The notes beneath the pieces were generated by a model. It was not told the origin of the DNA. It searched no databases and saw only the letters and a list, made by a program, of their open reading frames with translations. The translations under genes were made by a program, and so were the position numbers. Below, piece by piece: positions 15,911 to 24,971 of a stretch of 64,000 nt of DNA; positions within the stretch are counted from its first letter, which is position 1; every line of letters begins with the position of its first letter. This stretch comes from Streptomyces sp. IMTB 2501 (GTDB taxonomy: Bacteria > Actinomycetota > Actinomycetes > Streptomycetales > Streptomycetaceae): positions 1 to 64,000 of the forward strand of contig NZ_MQUS01000002.1 of NCBI RefSeq assembly GCF_001953885.1, given 5' to 3'.

Positions 15911-16420
15911 ATGACGGCCTCGCCCGACCTCGGCACCGTTCAGCTCGCCTCCCCCGACCTGTTGCGCTCCACCTTCCGCCGGCACGCCGCCGGTGTGGCG
16001 GTGATCACCGCATGCGGTGACTCCGGTCCGGTCGGCTTCACCGCCACCTCCCTCACCTCCGTCTCCGCCGAACCTCCGATCGTCTCCTTCGGCATCGGAA
16101 CGGGCGCTTCCAGCTGGCCCGCGATGGCCGAGACCGACCACATAGGCGTCCACATCCTCGGTGAGCACCAGAGCGAGCTGGCCGCCACCTTCGCCCGCAG
16201 CGGCGCCGACCGCTTCGGCGCGCCGACCGCCTGGCGCGAGGGCCCGGAAGGCGTACCGGTGCTCGATGGCGTGCTCGCCTGGCTGGTCTGCCGGATCGTC
16301 GGCCGTGTCCCGGCCGGTGATCACCGGATCGTGCTCGCCGAGGTCGTCCTGGGCGACCCCTCCGGTTCCGGCCGCCCGCTCCTGTACCACCAGGGCCGCT
16401 TCAACGGCCTGCGGGACTGA
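15911..16420 (+). CDS. Flavin reductase family (FMN-binding split barrel) protein
   Basis: 169 residues. It reduces FMN with NAD(P)H for a partner monooxygenase or binds flavin itself. The family pattern is LRSTFRRHAAGVAVITA, GFTATSLTSVSAEPPIVSF and the C-terminal GDHRIVLAEVV with RPLLYHQGRFNGL. ATG 15911 follows AGAAGGA; an in-frame upstream start at 15863 would overlap the leader peptide stop. The leader peptide upstream suggests regulation by sulfur supply, so a sulfonate or other organosulfur monooxygenase partner is plausible, but none is encoded nearby. Confidence 0.82.
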   Translation: MTASPDLGTVQLASPDLLRSTFRRHAAGVAVITACGDSGPVGFTATSLTSVSAEPPIVSFGIGTGASSWPAMAETDHIGVHILGEHQSELAATFARSGADRFGAPTAWREGPEGVPVLDGVLAWLVCRIVGRVPAGDHRIVLAEVVLGDPSGSGRPLLYHQGRFNGLRD

Positions 16421-16519
16421 TCACGCGTCCGTCCCCCGCGGGCCCGTCGAGTTCCGGTTACGCTGCGTTGCGAAGGTCACAGTTCAAAGCGCTTGCTTAG
16501 CGGACACCGAATGGGTGTA

Positions 16520-16533
16520 CTGGCGAGTAATAT
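16520..16533. promoter_or_regulatory. Candidate operator/promoter ahead of etfB
   Basis: The bases TACTGGCGAGTA form an inverted repeat (TACT-N4-AGTA) and run straight into TAATAT at 16528-16533, which resembles a -10 box about 105 bp before the etfB start. A TACTnnnnAGTA site is a common TetR-type operator design. There is no matching -35 at the right spacing, so this is tentative. Confidence 0.35.
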
Positions 16534-16637
16534 TTCGGTCGGAGCGTGCGGACGCCCCGACCGGGATCGGCCGCTTGAGGCGCCTATGCTGCCTGCAAGA
16601 GGCAGCCCGAAATAGACGATGCAGTAGGAGAGCCGGC

Positions 16638-17423
16638 GTGAGCTTGAGGATCGTTGTCACTGTGAAGTACGTGCCCGACGCCACTGGCGACCGGCACTTC
16701 GCCGATGACCTGACCGTCGACCGCGACGACGTGGACGGTCTGCTCTCCGAGCTGGACGAGTATGCGGTCGAGCAGGCGCTGCAGATCAAGGAGGAGGCGG
16801 ACGACGCCGAGGTCACCGTGCTGACGGTCGGCCCCGAGGACGCCAAGGACGCGCTCCGCAAGGCCCTCTCCATGGGTGCCGACAAGGCCATCCACGTCGA
16901 GGACGACGACCTGCACGGCACCGACGCCATCGGCACGTCCCTGGTGCTGGCCAAGGCGATCGAGAAGGCCGGTTACGACCTGGTGATCTCCGGCATGGCC
17001 TCCACCGACGGCACCGGCGGTATCGTCCCGGCCCTCGTGGCCGAGCGTCTCGGTGTCCCGCAGGTCACCCTGCTCTCCGAGGTCTCGGTCGAGGACGGCA
17101 CGGTCAAGGGCCGCCGCGACGGCGACGCCGCCAGCGAGCAGTTGGAGGCCTCCCTCCCGGCCCTCGTCTCCGTCACCGACCAGTCGGGCGAGGCGCGTTA
17201 CCCGTCCTTCAAGGGCATCATGGCCGCCAAGAAGAAGCCGGTGGAGTCCTGGGACCTGTCCGACCTGGACATCGAGGCCGAGGAGGTTGGCCTGGAGGGT
17301 GCGTTCACCAAGGTCGACGAGGCCAACGAGCGTCCGGCCCGCACGGCCGGCACCATCGTCAAGGACGAGGGCGAGGGCGGCAAGCAGCTCGCTGAGTTCC
17401 TCGCGAGCCAGAAGTTCATCTAA
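16638..17423 (+). CDS. etfB: Electron transfer flavoprotein beta subunit
   Basis: 261 residues. With EtfA it takes electrons from acyl-CoA and other dehydrogenases and passes them to the quinone pool through ETF dehydrogenase. It starts IVVTVKYVPDATGDRHF and has the AMP-site signature GMASTDGTGGIVPALVAERLG and the C-terminal KGIMAAKKKPVE recognition-loop region. GTG 16638 is used with AGGAG just upstream; the larger open frame reaching back to 16161 is not coding. It is followed 53 bp later by etfA, and the two make one operon. Confidence 0.95.
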   Translation: MSLRIVVTVKYVPDATGDRHFADDLTVDRDDVDGLLSELDEYAVEQALQIKEEADDAEVTVLTVGPEDAKDALRKALSMGADKAIHVEDDDLHGTDAIGTSLVLAKAIEKAGYDLVISGMASTDGTGGIVPALVAERLGVPQVTLLSEVSVEDGTVKGRRDGDAASEQLEASLPALVSVTDQSGEARYPSFKGIMAAKKKPVESWDLSDLDIEAEEVGLEGAFTKVDEANERPARTAGTIVKDEGEGGKQLAEFLASQKFI

Positions 17424-17476
17424 GGGTTCGCCCCCGCTGACCGCCCCTCAACTTCGTTACGCAGGAGAGCAATCCC

Positions 17477-18439
17477 ATGGCTGAAGTCCTCGTCTATGTC
17501 GACCACGTGGACGGTGCCGTCCGCAAGCCCACCCTGGAGCTGCTGACCCTGGCCCGCCGCATCGGCGAGCCCGTCGCCGTCGCGCTGGGCAACGGCGCCG
17601 CCGACACCGCCGCCACGCTCGCCGAGCACGGCGCGGTGAAGGTCCTCACCCACGACGCGTCCGAGTACGCCGACTACCTGGTCGTGCCGAAGGTCGACGC
17701 CCTGCAGGCCGCCTACGAGGCCGTCTCCCCGGCCGCCGTGCTGGTCCCGTCCTCCGCCGAGGGCAAGGAGATCGCCGCCCGCCTGGCGCTGCGCATCGGC
17801 TCCGGCATCATCACCGACGCCGTCGACCTGGAGGCCGGCGACGAGGGCCCGGTGGCCACCCAGTCGGTGTTCGCCGCGTCCTTCACCACCAAGTCCCGTG
17901 TCATCAGGGGCACCCCGGTCATCACGGTCAAGCCGAATTCGGCCGCCGTGGAGGCCGCCCCGGCCGCCGGTGCGGTCGAGGCCCTCGCCGTGACCTTCTC
18001 GGACCAGGCGACCGGCACCAAGGTCACCTCCCGCACCCCCCGTGAGTCGACGGGCCGCCCGGAGCTGACCGAGGCCGCGATCGTGGTCTCCGGTGGCCGC
18101 GGTGTGAACGGCGCCGAGAACTTCGCGATCATCGAGGCGCTCGCCGACTCCCTCGGTGCGGCCGTCGGTGCCTCGCGTGCCGCCGTCGACGCCGGCTGGT
18201 ACCCGCACACCAACCAGGTCGGCCAGACCGGTAAGTCGGTCTCGCCGCAGCTGTACATCGCCAACGGCATCTCCGGCGCGATCCAGCACCGCGCCGGTAT
18301 GCAGACCTCGAAGACCATCGTGGCCGTCAACAAGGACGCCGAGGCCCCGATCTTCGAGCTGGTCGACTACGGCGTCGTCGGCGACCTCTTCGACGTCGTC
18401 CCGCAGCTGACCGAGGAGATCAAGTCCCGCAAGGGCTGA
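17477..18439 (+). CDS. etfA: Electron transfer flavoprotein alpha subunit
   Basis: 320 residues. It binds FAD and pairs with EtfB. The C-terminal FAD domain is clear: [54 protein letters not shown] and [20 protein letters not shown] 17477 follows CAGGAGAGC. A strong hairpin at 18458-18495 ends the operon. This is the usual Streptomyces etfBA arrangement. Confidence 0.95.
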   Translation: MAEVLVYVDHVDGAVRKPTLELLTLARRIGEPVAVALGNGAADTAATLAEHGAVKVLTHDASEYADYLVVPKVDALQAAYEAVSPAAVLVPSSAEGKEIAARLALRIGSGIITDAVDLEAGDEGPVATQSVFAASFTTKSRVIRGTPVITVKPNSAAVEAAPAAGAVEALAVTFSDQATGTKVTSRTPRESTGRPELTEAAIVVSGGRGVNGAENFAIIEALADSLGAAVGASRAAVDAGWYPHTNQVGQTGKSVSPQLYIANGISGAIQHRAGMQTSKTIVAVNKDAEAPIFELVDYGVVGDLFDVVPQLTEEIKSRKG

Positions 18440-18457
18440 TCCCCGCCTTCGCTGTAC

Positions 18458-18495
18458 GAGGCCCCCGCGACCGCGCCGTCGGTCACGGGGGCCTC
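18458..18495. terminator. Hairpin terminator between etfA and the facing endonuclease-like gene
   Basis: Perfect 10-bp arms GAGGCCCCCG and CGGGGGCCTC with an 18-base loop lie 18 bp after the etfA stop and 9 bp before the stop of the convergent gene. It would serve both directions. There is no U tract, as is usual in Streptomyces. Confidence 0.7.
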
Positions 18496-18503
18496 GCCTC
18501 GTC

Positions 18504-19409
18504 TCATCCCAGTGTCAGGGACGCCTGCACCGGCAGGTGGTCGCTCGGGAACTGGCCGTTCAGCGAGAAGGTGTTGACCGACGCCTGGTGCGTCGTGACG
18601 CCTGGGGTGGCGAGGATCCAGTCGATGCGGTCGCCGTCGGGGGTCAGCGGCTCGTAGCCGTGGAAGGTCCCGTACAGCCGGCTGCGCTCGGCCGCCGTGT
18701 CCCAGGTGTCGATCAGGCCGGCGCGCAGCATGGCGCCGTAGACCGGGTTCTTGTGGGCGGCGGCGTTGAAGTCGCCGGTGACGAGGAGCGGGAGTGAGCG
18801 GTCGAGTGCGGCGATGCGCTGGGAGATCAGGACGGCGGCACGCGCGCGTGCGTTCTGGCTGAGGTTGTCGAGGTGCGTGTTCAGGACGTAGAACTCGCGG
18901 CCGCCGTCGAGCAGATCCCGGAACCGGACCCAGGTCACCATCCGGACGGAGCCTCCGCCCCAGGTGTTCTACCCGATCACGTCCGGAGTGCCGGAGAGCC
19001 AGAAGTGGTCGTACTCCTGCGGGGCGAGCCGGCGGGTGTCGTGGAAGAGGGCCATGAACTCGTCGCGGCTGCCGCCGGCGCGCCCGGTGCCGATCCAGCC
19101 GTAGCGGCCGCCGAGGCCGGCCTCGATGTCGCGGAGCTGCTGGTAGAGGCCTTCCTGCGTGCCGATGACATGGCACCGCTCGCGCCGCAGCAGGGCGCGC
19201 ATCACGGGTCTGCGGACGGCCCAGCTGTGGGGTTCGGCGGTGCTCGCGTAGCGGAGGTTGTACGACATGACGCGGAGCGGACCGCTCGGCGGTTCACCGG
19301 CCGGGGTGTGGCCGACGGTGAGTGCTGTACTGGACAGGGACAGGGGGATCGTGACCGCTGACACGGTCTTCAGGCCCATGCGGCGGGTGACGCGGCTGCG
19401 GTTCGGCAC
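18504..19409 (-). pseudogene. Endonuclease/exonuclease/phosphatase family protein, interrupted by an amber codon
   Basis: Secreted or lipid-anchored EEP-fold hydrolase (DNase I/sphingomyelinase-like). The N-terminus has a signal-type segment, and LRVMSYNLRYAS, IGTQEGLYQQL, FYVLNTHLDNLSQNAR, VTGDFNAAAHKNPVYG, DRIDWILATPG and SDHLPVQASL mark the full domain. Reading in one frame, TAG at 18969-18971 falls between SGTPDVIG and NTWGGGSVRMVTW. Homologues have Ser here (from memory), so one C-to-A change TCG to TAG explains it. Everything else is intact, which suggests a very recent mutation, a read error or a sequenced variant. Without read-through the catalytic C-terminal half is lost. Confidence 0.85.
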
Positions 19410-19543
19410 GGGCGCTCCTTCTGCGGCGGCTTCGGACGAGTCGTTGCGGATGCGCTGCGACGGTAGGGCCGGTGCGGCCCCGGACCGTGCCAGAGCGACG
19501 TGAACACGCCGGGTTGGCCGGGCGGAGTGAACGGAATGCGGTG

Positions 19544-19573
19544 TTGACCAGCGGGAAGGTTGGCAGATAACTT
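19544..19573 (+). promoter_or_regulatory. Candidate promoter of the DUF6986 aldolase gene
   Basis: TTGACC at 19544-19549 and TAACTT at 19568-19573 are 18 bp apart, about 50 bp before the start codon. Transcription would start near 19580, just ahead of the inverted repeat at 19592-19606. Confidence 0.45.
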
Positions 19574-19591
19574 CGCTATACGGATTGTTGA

Positions 19592-19606
19592 TTCCGTAGT
19601 GCGGAA
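19592..19606. promoter_or_regulatory. Inverted-repeat operator TTCCG-N5-CGGAA
   Basis: TTCCGTAGTGCGGAA is a perfect 5-bp inverted repeat placed between the predicted promoter and the start of the DUF6986 gene. A second overlapping repeat, ACGGA-N8-TCCGT, lies at about 19580-19597. TTCCGnnnnnCGGAA resembles operators of IclR-family regulators such as the Streptomyces ureide/glyoxylate regulator; the match is from memory and the regulator is not in the window. Confidence 0.45.
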
Positions 19607-19623
19607 ATATTGGAGGGTGTGGG

Positions 19624-20922
19624 ATGGGTCAGCAGGAGAAGGTGGCGACAAGCCTCGCGGGCGCCGTCAACGAGGAGATCAGCGCCTCCCTCGCACCGGT
19701 CGACGCGGAGCTGGAGCGCTGCTACCCCGGGGACCCGGGCACCCGGCAGCCCGTCCACACCGTCTACGTCCCCGGTGACGCCTTCGCCGCCGACACCATC
19801 CGCTCCTGGGGCGACCAGGCCCTCGCCGCACTCGACGAGCACGCCCCCGACGCGGCCTCGTTCGCCGCGGTCCTCGGCCTGTCCGACGAACTGGCCGAGC
19901 CGGTCTACTCCCGCGTCCGCGCCAAGCTGGAACGCGAGCCCATCGAAGACCTGCGCGTCGACTTCGAGGACGGCTACGGCGCCCACCCCGACGCCGAGGA
20001 GGACGCGACGGCGGCCCGCGCGGCCCGGCTGATCGCGCAGGCGTACCGGAACGGCACGGCGGCGCCGTACATGGGCATCCGCACGAAGTGCATGGAGGCG
20101 GCGGTACGCGACCGCGGCATCCGCACCCTCGACGTCTTCCTCACCGGCCTGATCGAGTCGGGCGGCCTGCCCGGGGGCCTGGTCCTCACCCTGCCCAAGG
20201 TGACCTACCCCGAGCAGGTCACTGCCTTCGCACGCCTCCTGGAGGCCTTCGAGAAGGTGCACGGCCTGGACGCCGGCCGGCTCGGCTTCGAGATCCAGAT
20301 CGAGACCAGCCAGTCCATCCTCGCCACCGACGGCACCGCCGCAGTCGCCCGGATGATCCAGGCCGCCGAGGGCCGCGCCACCGGGCTGCACTACGGCACC
20401 TTCGACTACAGCGCCTGCCTCGGTGTCTCCGCCGCCTACCAGGCCAGCGACCACCCGGCAGCCGACCACGCCAAGGCGATCATGCAGGTCGCGGCGGCCG
20501 GTACCGGTGTCCGGGTGTCCGACGGCTCGACGAACGTGCTGCCCGTCGGCCCGACCGAGAAGGTCCACGACGCCTGGCGCCTGCACTACGGCCTCACCCG
20601 CCGCGCCCTCGCCCGCGCCTACTACCAGGGCTGGGACATGCACCCCGGGCACATCCCGACCCGCTACGCGGCCGTCTTCGCCTTCTACCGCGAGGGCTTC
20701 GAGCAGGCGGCGGCCCGCCTCGCCCGCTACGCCAACCACGCGGGCGGCGACGTCATGGACGAGCCCGCCACCGCCAAGGCCCTCAGCGGCTATCTGCTGC
20801 GCGGCCTGGACTGCGGCGCCCTCGACATCGCCGAGGTCGCCCGCCTCACCGGCCTGACCCGCGCCGACCTGGAGGGCTTCGCGGCGCCGCGGCGCGGCGA
20901 CCTGACGGCCTCCGCGAAGTAG
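19624..20922 (+). CDS. DUF6986 family protein, HpcH/HpaI-type aldolase/citrate lyase fold
   Basis: 432 residues. The fold is that of the citrate-lyase beta / malate-synthase-like aldolases: RVDFEDGYGAHPDAEED (acidic metal region about 110-125), LTLPKVTYPEQVTAFARLLEAF, FEIQIETSQSIL (acidic metal ligand) and GLHYGTFDYSACLG. It probably cleaves or forms a C-C bond next to a carboxylate using a divalent metal; the substrate is unknown. GGAGGG precedes ATG 19624. The IclR-like operator upstream suggests a role in glyoxylate or ureide metabolism, as for similar Streptomyces genes. Confidence 0.75.
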   Translation: MGQQEKVATSLAGAVNEEISASLAPVDAELERCYPGDPGTRQPVHTVYVPGDAFAADTIRSWGDQALAALDEHAPDAASFAAVLGLSDELAEPVYSRVRAKLEREPIEDLRVDFEDGYGAHPDAEEDATAARAARLIAQAYRNGTAAPYMGIRTKCMEAAVRDRGIRTLDVFLTGLIESGGLPGGLVLTLPKVTYPEQVTAFARLLEAFEKVHGLDAGRLGFEIQIETSQSILATDGTAAVARMIQAAEGRATGLHYGTFDYSACLGVSAAYQASDHPAADHAKAIMQVAAAGTGVRVSDGSTNVLPVGPTEKVHDAWRLHYGLTRRALARAYYQGWDMHPGHIPTRYAAVFAFYREGFEQAAARLARYANHAGGDVMDEPATAKALSGYLLRGLDCGALDIAEVARLTGLTRADLEGFAAPRRGDLTASAK

Positions 20923-21075
20923 CGGACGCTGCGCCTTCGCGAAGTAGCGGACGCGAGGTGGAGAACCTGTCACAGCCTCGGCCGGCGGCTTGAGCCGTCG
21001 CCGTCGGCCCGTACGCTGGACGTCACGCATCGACCACGCGGACGCGACAGAGGACGACACAGGAACGGGGCGGCG

Positions 21076-22962
21076 GTGTCTTCGGGGGAGCAGGGACCGG
21101 AGGAGTCCGGGAACACGGACGACGGGGTCGGCCGGCTGCTGGCAGGTCGCTACCGCGTCACCGCATGCCTCGGGCGCGGTGGCATGGGCGTGGTCTGGCG
21201 GGCGGTGGACGAGGTCCTCGGCCGCGAGGTCGCCGTCAAGGAACTGCGCACCTACACCGACGCGGCCGGACCGGAACTGTCCGACCTGCGGCTGCGCATG
21301 CAGCGCGAGGCCCGGGCCGCCGCCCGGGTCCGCCACCCCGGCGTCGTCGCCGTGCACGACGTCGCCGAGGTCGACGGGCGCCCGCTGATCGTCATGGAAC
21401 TGATCGACGGACCCTCCCTCGACGGCATCCTCCGCGAGCGCGGCACCCTCGACCCGTACGAGGCGGCACGCATCGGCGCGGCCGTGACCGACGCGCTCGC
21501 CGCCGCCCACCGCGCCGGCGTCCTGCACCGCGACGTCAAACCCGGCAACATCCTCCTCGACCGCTCCGGCCGGGTCGTCCTGACCGACTTCGGCATCGCC
21601 ACCATGGACGACCCGGGCGACGGTTCGGCCACCCGCCTCACCCGCAGCGGCGAACTCGTCGGCTCGCTGGACTATCTGGCCCCCGAGCGCGCCCAGGGCG
21701 CCGAGCCGGGACCGCCCGCCGACGTCTGGGCACTCGGTGCCACGCTGTACGCGGCCGTCGAGGGCGCCTCGCCGTTCCGCCGTACGTCCACCTACTCGAC
21801 GCTCACCGCGATCGTCTCCGAGCCCCTGCCCGAGCCGCGCCGCGCGGGCCCGCTGGCACCGGTGCTGCGGCGCCTGATGGACAAGCGCCCGGACGCCCGC
21901 CCGGACGCCGAGGAGGCCAGCGAGGCGCTGCGCGAGGTGGTGCGGTCGAGAACCCCGGACACCCCGACGACCACTCTGCGCGCTACGTCGCCACGGGCGC
22001 CCGAACCGCCGGAACGCGGCACGCCGCCCACGCCACCGGGATTCGGACCGGCGGACCCGGGCACGGGCGCTCCGACGGCCGTTCATGGTCCCGCTCCGCA
22101 GGCCGGTGCACAGGATCCGGCTCCGCCGGCCGGTGCGCACGCTCCCGCTCCGCAGGCCGGTGTGCCGATGGAACCGGTGTCCTCCCACCCGGAGAGCCCC
22201 GCCCCGCACACCGGCGCTCCCACCGGACCGACGCCCGCATTCCCGCCCGGCACCCCCACCGGACCGACCCCGTCAGTCGCGTCCGGTGCCCCCACCGGGC
22301 CCATGAGCACGACATCGGGTTCGCCTCGCCGCAAGGGCCGGGCTCTGCTCGCCGCCGCTGCCGTCGCCGTCGTGCTCGCCGTGGCCGGAGTCACCGTGGC
22401 CCTGGTGCGCGATCAGGGTGCGCCGAGGGCGGACTCCGGGCAGGCCGTCTCCCACAGCGCGGACGCCGCCACGAGACGGGCCGGCACCGAGTGGTCCACC
22501 CAGCCCGGACACCCGCGCCGGGCCGGCGGGAAGAGCGCCGAGCCCACCGGGCAGGCGAGCGGGGCCGGTGACGCCAAGCCGTCCTCCAGTGCCTCCGCCT
22601 CAGCCCCCGTTTCCACGTCGGCCGAGCCCTCGGACACCCCGACCGGAACCGGCGGCACGGGGCACACCTCCAGTCCGGCACCGGCCTGTGGGTCCGTCGG
22701 CGGCGGCAAGTACAACTGCCAGGTCTGGCGCAGCGCCACGTCCTACACGGCCTCCGGCGCCCCGGCCGGAACCCTGAAAGCGGGCACCGACTACTTCTAC
22801 TGCCAGGCGAATCTGGGGCGCCGGGAGACCTACGGGCGCTGGACGAACGTGTGGTGGGCGAAGACCGACGACGACAGCGGCAACACCGGTGTCTACGTCA
22901 GCGACGTCTACCTCAAGGGCGGGAACAACGACGCCCCGGTGCCCGGACTCCCGGTCTGCTGA
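21076..22962 (+). CDS. Membrane-anchored serine/threonine protein kinase (PknB type)
   Basis: 628 residues. The kinase domain (about 26-290) is complete: LGRGGMGVV, Lys55 (EVAVKEL), HRDVKPGN (151-158), TDFGIA and APERAQG. Then come a Pro/Ala-rich linker (about 300-415) with short PAPQAGA and PTGPTP repeats and a membrane segment at about 421-444. The external part ends in a small domain from about 535 (SVGGGKYNCQVW to GLPVC) with paired cysteines and SH3-like strands rather than PASTA repeats. GTG 21076 is the start. The external domain may sense a cell-wall or soluble ligand. Its last 55 bases overlap the convergent gene. Confidence 0.88.
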   Translation: MSSGEQGPEESGNTDDGVGRLLAGRYRVTACLGRGGMGVVWRAVDEVLGREVAVKELRTYTDAAGPELSDLRLRMQREARAAARVRHPGVVAVHDVAEVDGRPLIVMELIDGPSLDGILRERGTLDPYEAARIGAAVTDALAAAHRAGVLHRDVKPGNILLDRSGRVVLTDFGIATMDDPGDGSATRLTRSGELVGSLDYLAPERAQGAEPGPPADVWALGATLYAAVEGASPFRRTSTYSTLTAIVSEPLPEPRRAGPLAPVLRRLMDKRPDARPDAEEASEALREVVRSRTPDTPTTTLRATSPRAPEPPERGTPPTPPGFGPADPGTGAPTAVHGPAPQAGAQDPAPPAGAHAPAPQAGVPMEPVSSHPESPAPHTGAPTGPTPAFPPGTPTGPTPSVASGAPTGPMSTTSGSPRRKGRALLAAAAVAVVLAVAGVTVALVRDQGAPRADSGQAVSHSADAATRRAGTEWSTQPGHPRRAGGKSAEPTGQASGAGDAKPSSSASASAPVSTSAEPSDTPTGTGGTGHTSSPAPACGSVGGGKYNCQVWRSATSYTASGAPAGTLKAGTDYFYCQANLGRRETYGRWTNVWWAKTDDDSGNTGVYVSDVYLKGGNNDAPVPGLPVC

Positions 22963-23687
22963 CCGTCGGCGTACGGCTCGAAACCCGACTCCGTCACCCA
23001 CTTCTGCTCGGCGAACAGCCGTGTACCCCGCGCGCACAGATCGGCGTCACGGCGTGCCCGCACACAGAACTCCTCCGGAGTCACCCCGAACAGCTCCCGC
23101 AACCGAGCCGATCGCGCGAGGAGTTCGGAGATCAGGACGTGCTGGTCGCCGGGATGGCGGCGCGGCACACCGACCCCGTTGTGCAGCACCCCGTGCCGGT
23201 TGACGTAGGCGTACGCCCCGGTGAGCGCGGAAGCGTCCGGCAGCTCGATCCGCACCTGCGGCGCGGGCAGCCAGGCCCGCCAGAAGTTGGGCTCGCTGGC
23301 GTCGATCACCTCCAGCTGACGCCGGTCCAGCCAGAGGACGAACAACTCGCTTAACGCGCGCGGGGCTTTGACCGGGGACGCGGAGACATACCCGAAGATG
23401 CTGACGTGCGCCGAGACGCCCACATCCAGCCCGGACACCCGTGACCGCACCATCGGCAGGGGGGAGTCGATCCCGAACTTCGTCATCTTGTACCGGAGTT
23501 GGCCGGGACAGGCGTTGGAGCCGACGGCCAGCACCGGCGCCCGGTCGTCGTACACCAGGCGGTCCAGCGGGAGCATCCGGTCGCCGTGCAGCAGCCCGGA
23601 CTCGGCGGGCCAGGCGCCGGGATAGGTCAGCGGATGGTCACGGGGAACCTCGGCGAGGCCGAGTTCCTCCAGAGTGCGGCCGGTCAT
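22908..23687 (-). CDS. Hypothetical protein, gamma-glutamylcyclotransferase-like motif
   Basis: 259 residues, no signal peptide or membrane segment. The only recognisable feature is YDDRAPVLAVGSNACPGQLRYKM at about 45-67, resembling the YGSN substrate loop of gamma-glutamylcyclotransferase/AIG2 proteins, and an acidic residue in LDRRQLEVIDASEPN. The assignment is weak. The 3' end overlaps the kinase gene by 55 bp on the opposite strand. It ends 7 bp downstream of the LacI gene stop on the same strand and might be co-transcribed with it. Confidence 0.6.
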   Translation of the reverse strand: MTGRTLEELGLAEVPRDHPLTYPGAWPAESGLLHGDRMLPLDRLVYDDRAPVLAVGSNACPGQLRYKMTKFGIDSPLPMVRSRVSGLDVGVSAHVSIFGYVSASPVKAPRALSELFVLWLDRRQLEVIDASEPNFWRAWLPAPQVRIELPDASALTGAYAYVNRHGVLHNGVGVPRRHPGDQHVLISELLARSARLRELFGVTPEEFCVRARRDADLCARGTRLFAEQKWVTESGFEPYADGQQTGSPGTGASLFPPLR

Positions 23688-23694
23688 GGGCGGC

Positions 23695-24744
23695 TCAGTC
23701 GGCCGGCGGCAGCTCGCCCGAGCCGCGTGTGATCAGCCGGGTGGGCAGTTCGATGCGCACCGGTGTCACGAGCCCGCCGTCCAGCTGACGGAACAGGCGC
23801 TCGGCGGCGGTACGGCCGAGGGCGGCCGAGTCCTGGGCGACGACCGTGACGCCCGGCTGGAGCAGATCGGCCAGCTCGAAGTCGTCGAAGCCGACGAGCG
23901 CGACGGGGCGGGTCTGCTCGGCCAGGACCCGGATCACGGTGACCGTCACCCGGTTGTTGCCCGTGAAGATCGCGGTGACCGGGGCGGGCCCGGAGAGCAT
24001 CTCCTCCGCCGCCCGGCGCACCCGCTCCGGATTCGTCTGTCCGAGGGACATCCAGGCGTCCTCGACCGGTATCCCGGCGTCCTCCATGGCCGCCCGGTAG
24101 CCGCGCAGCCGCTCGGCGGCGGTGTGGATGCGGGGCATGTCGCCGATGAAACCGATCCGGCGGTGGCCGTGCGCGATCAGATGGGCGACGCCGTCCCGCG
24201 CCCCGCCGAAGTTGTCCGACAGCACCACGTCGGCGTCGATCCGCCCGGCCGGACGGTCCACGAAGACGGTCGCCACCCCGGCCCTGATCTCCGGTTCGAG
24301 ATAGCGATGGTCGTCCCCGGCCGGGATCACCACCAGGCCGTCCACCCGGCGGGCGCACAAGGCCAGCGCCAGCTCCTGCTCGCGCTCCGGGTCCTCGGCG
24401 CTGGAGCCGTTGATCAGCAGGGCGCCATGGGCCCGGGCCACCTCTTCCACGGCGCGGCTGAGCGGGCCGTAGAAGGGGTCGGCGAGGTCCTCCAGGACCA
24501 GGCCGATGCTCGCCGTACGGCCCTTGCGCAGCACCCGGGCGCTGTCGTTGCGGCGGAAGCCCAGTGCGTCGATCGCCTCCTGCACCCGGCGCTCGGTGTC
24601 CGGGGTGACGCCGGGCTCGCCGTTGACCACCCGGGAGACCGTCTTCAGACCGACACCGGCCCGCGCCGCCACGTCCTTCATCGTCGGGCGGTTGCCGTAA
24701 CGGGTGCCGGGAAGGCTGTCTGCGCGGCGGGTCGTCTCGGGCAC
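23695..24744 (-). CDS. LacI-family transcriptional regulator
   Basis: 349 residues. An N-terminal helix-turn-helix (TMKDVAARAGVGLKTVSRVV at about 21-40) is followed by a periplasmic-binding-type sugar domain with IGLVLEDLADPFY, VDGLVVIPAG, VLSDNFGGARDGVAHLI, HRRIGFIGD and VALVGFDDFELADLL. GTG 24744 is the start; the open frame reaches 24912 but the extra part is not protein-like. It is divergent from a ROK sugar kinase and near a secreted alpha-galactosidase, so the inducer is probably a galactoside or a product of it. The palindrome at 24853-24864 is its likely target. Confidence 0.85.
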   Translation of the reverse strand: MPETTRRADSLPGTRYGNRPTMKDVAARAGVGLKTVSRVVNGEPGVTPDTERRVQEAIDALGFRRNDSARVLRKGRTASIGLVLEDLADPFYGPLSRAVEEVARAHGALLINGSSAEDPEREQELALALCARRVDGLVVIPAGDDHRYLEPEIRAGVATVFVDRPAGRIDADVVLSDNFGGARDGVAHLIAHGHRRIGFIGDMPRIHTAAERLRGYRAAMEDAGIPVEDAWMSLGQTNPERVRRAAEEMLSGPAPVTAIFTGNNRVTVTVIRVLAEQTRPVALVGFDDFELADLLQPGVTVVAQDSAALGRTAAERLFRQLDGGLVTPVRIELPTRLITRGSGELPPAD

Positions 24745-24852
24745 GATGCGGGGTCCTGTCCTGTTGTCCGTCTGGTCCGCGGAATCGGTGTGTGCGGGGT
24801 GGTGCGCCGACCCGTGGATTGTATGAGGATGTGGCGTCGAGCATAGAGCCTG

Positions 24853-24864
24853 GACAACGTTGTC
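24853..24864. promoter_or_regulatory. LacI-type operator palindrome
   Basis: GACAACGTTGTC is a perfect 12-bp palindrome with the central CG typical of LacI/GalR operators. It lies between the divergent LacI regulator (start 24744) and ROK kinase (start 24972). Binding here would control both genes. Confidence 0.65.
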
Positions 24865-24971
24865 AGATGCGCGAGACACTGTCCACCGCTGTCTGTCGGC
24901 CTGCGCCCCCACCGCTCGACCGGCCTGCCCCTCCTTTGGTTTTCAAGCTTCAACGGGGAGATCTGACTCTG

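Noticed and set aside
19576..22209. 877-codon open frame on the minus strand across the DUF6986 and kinase genes
   Set aside because: It has no family motif, low-complexity Gly/Arg/Val composition and no ribosome site. It is the shadow expected opposite high-GC genes.
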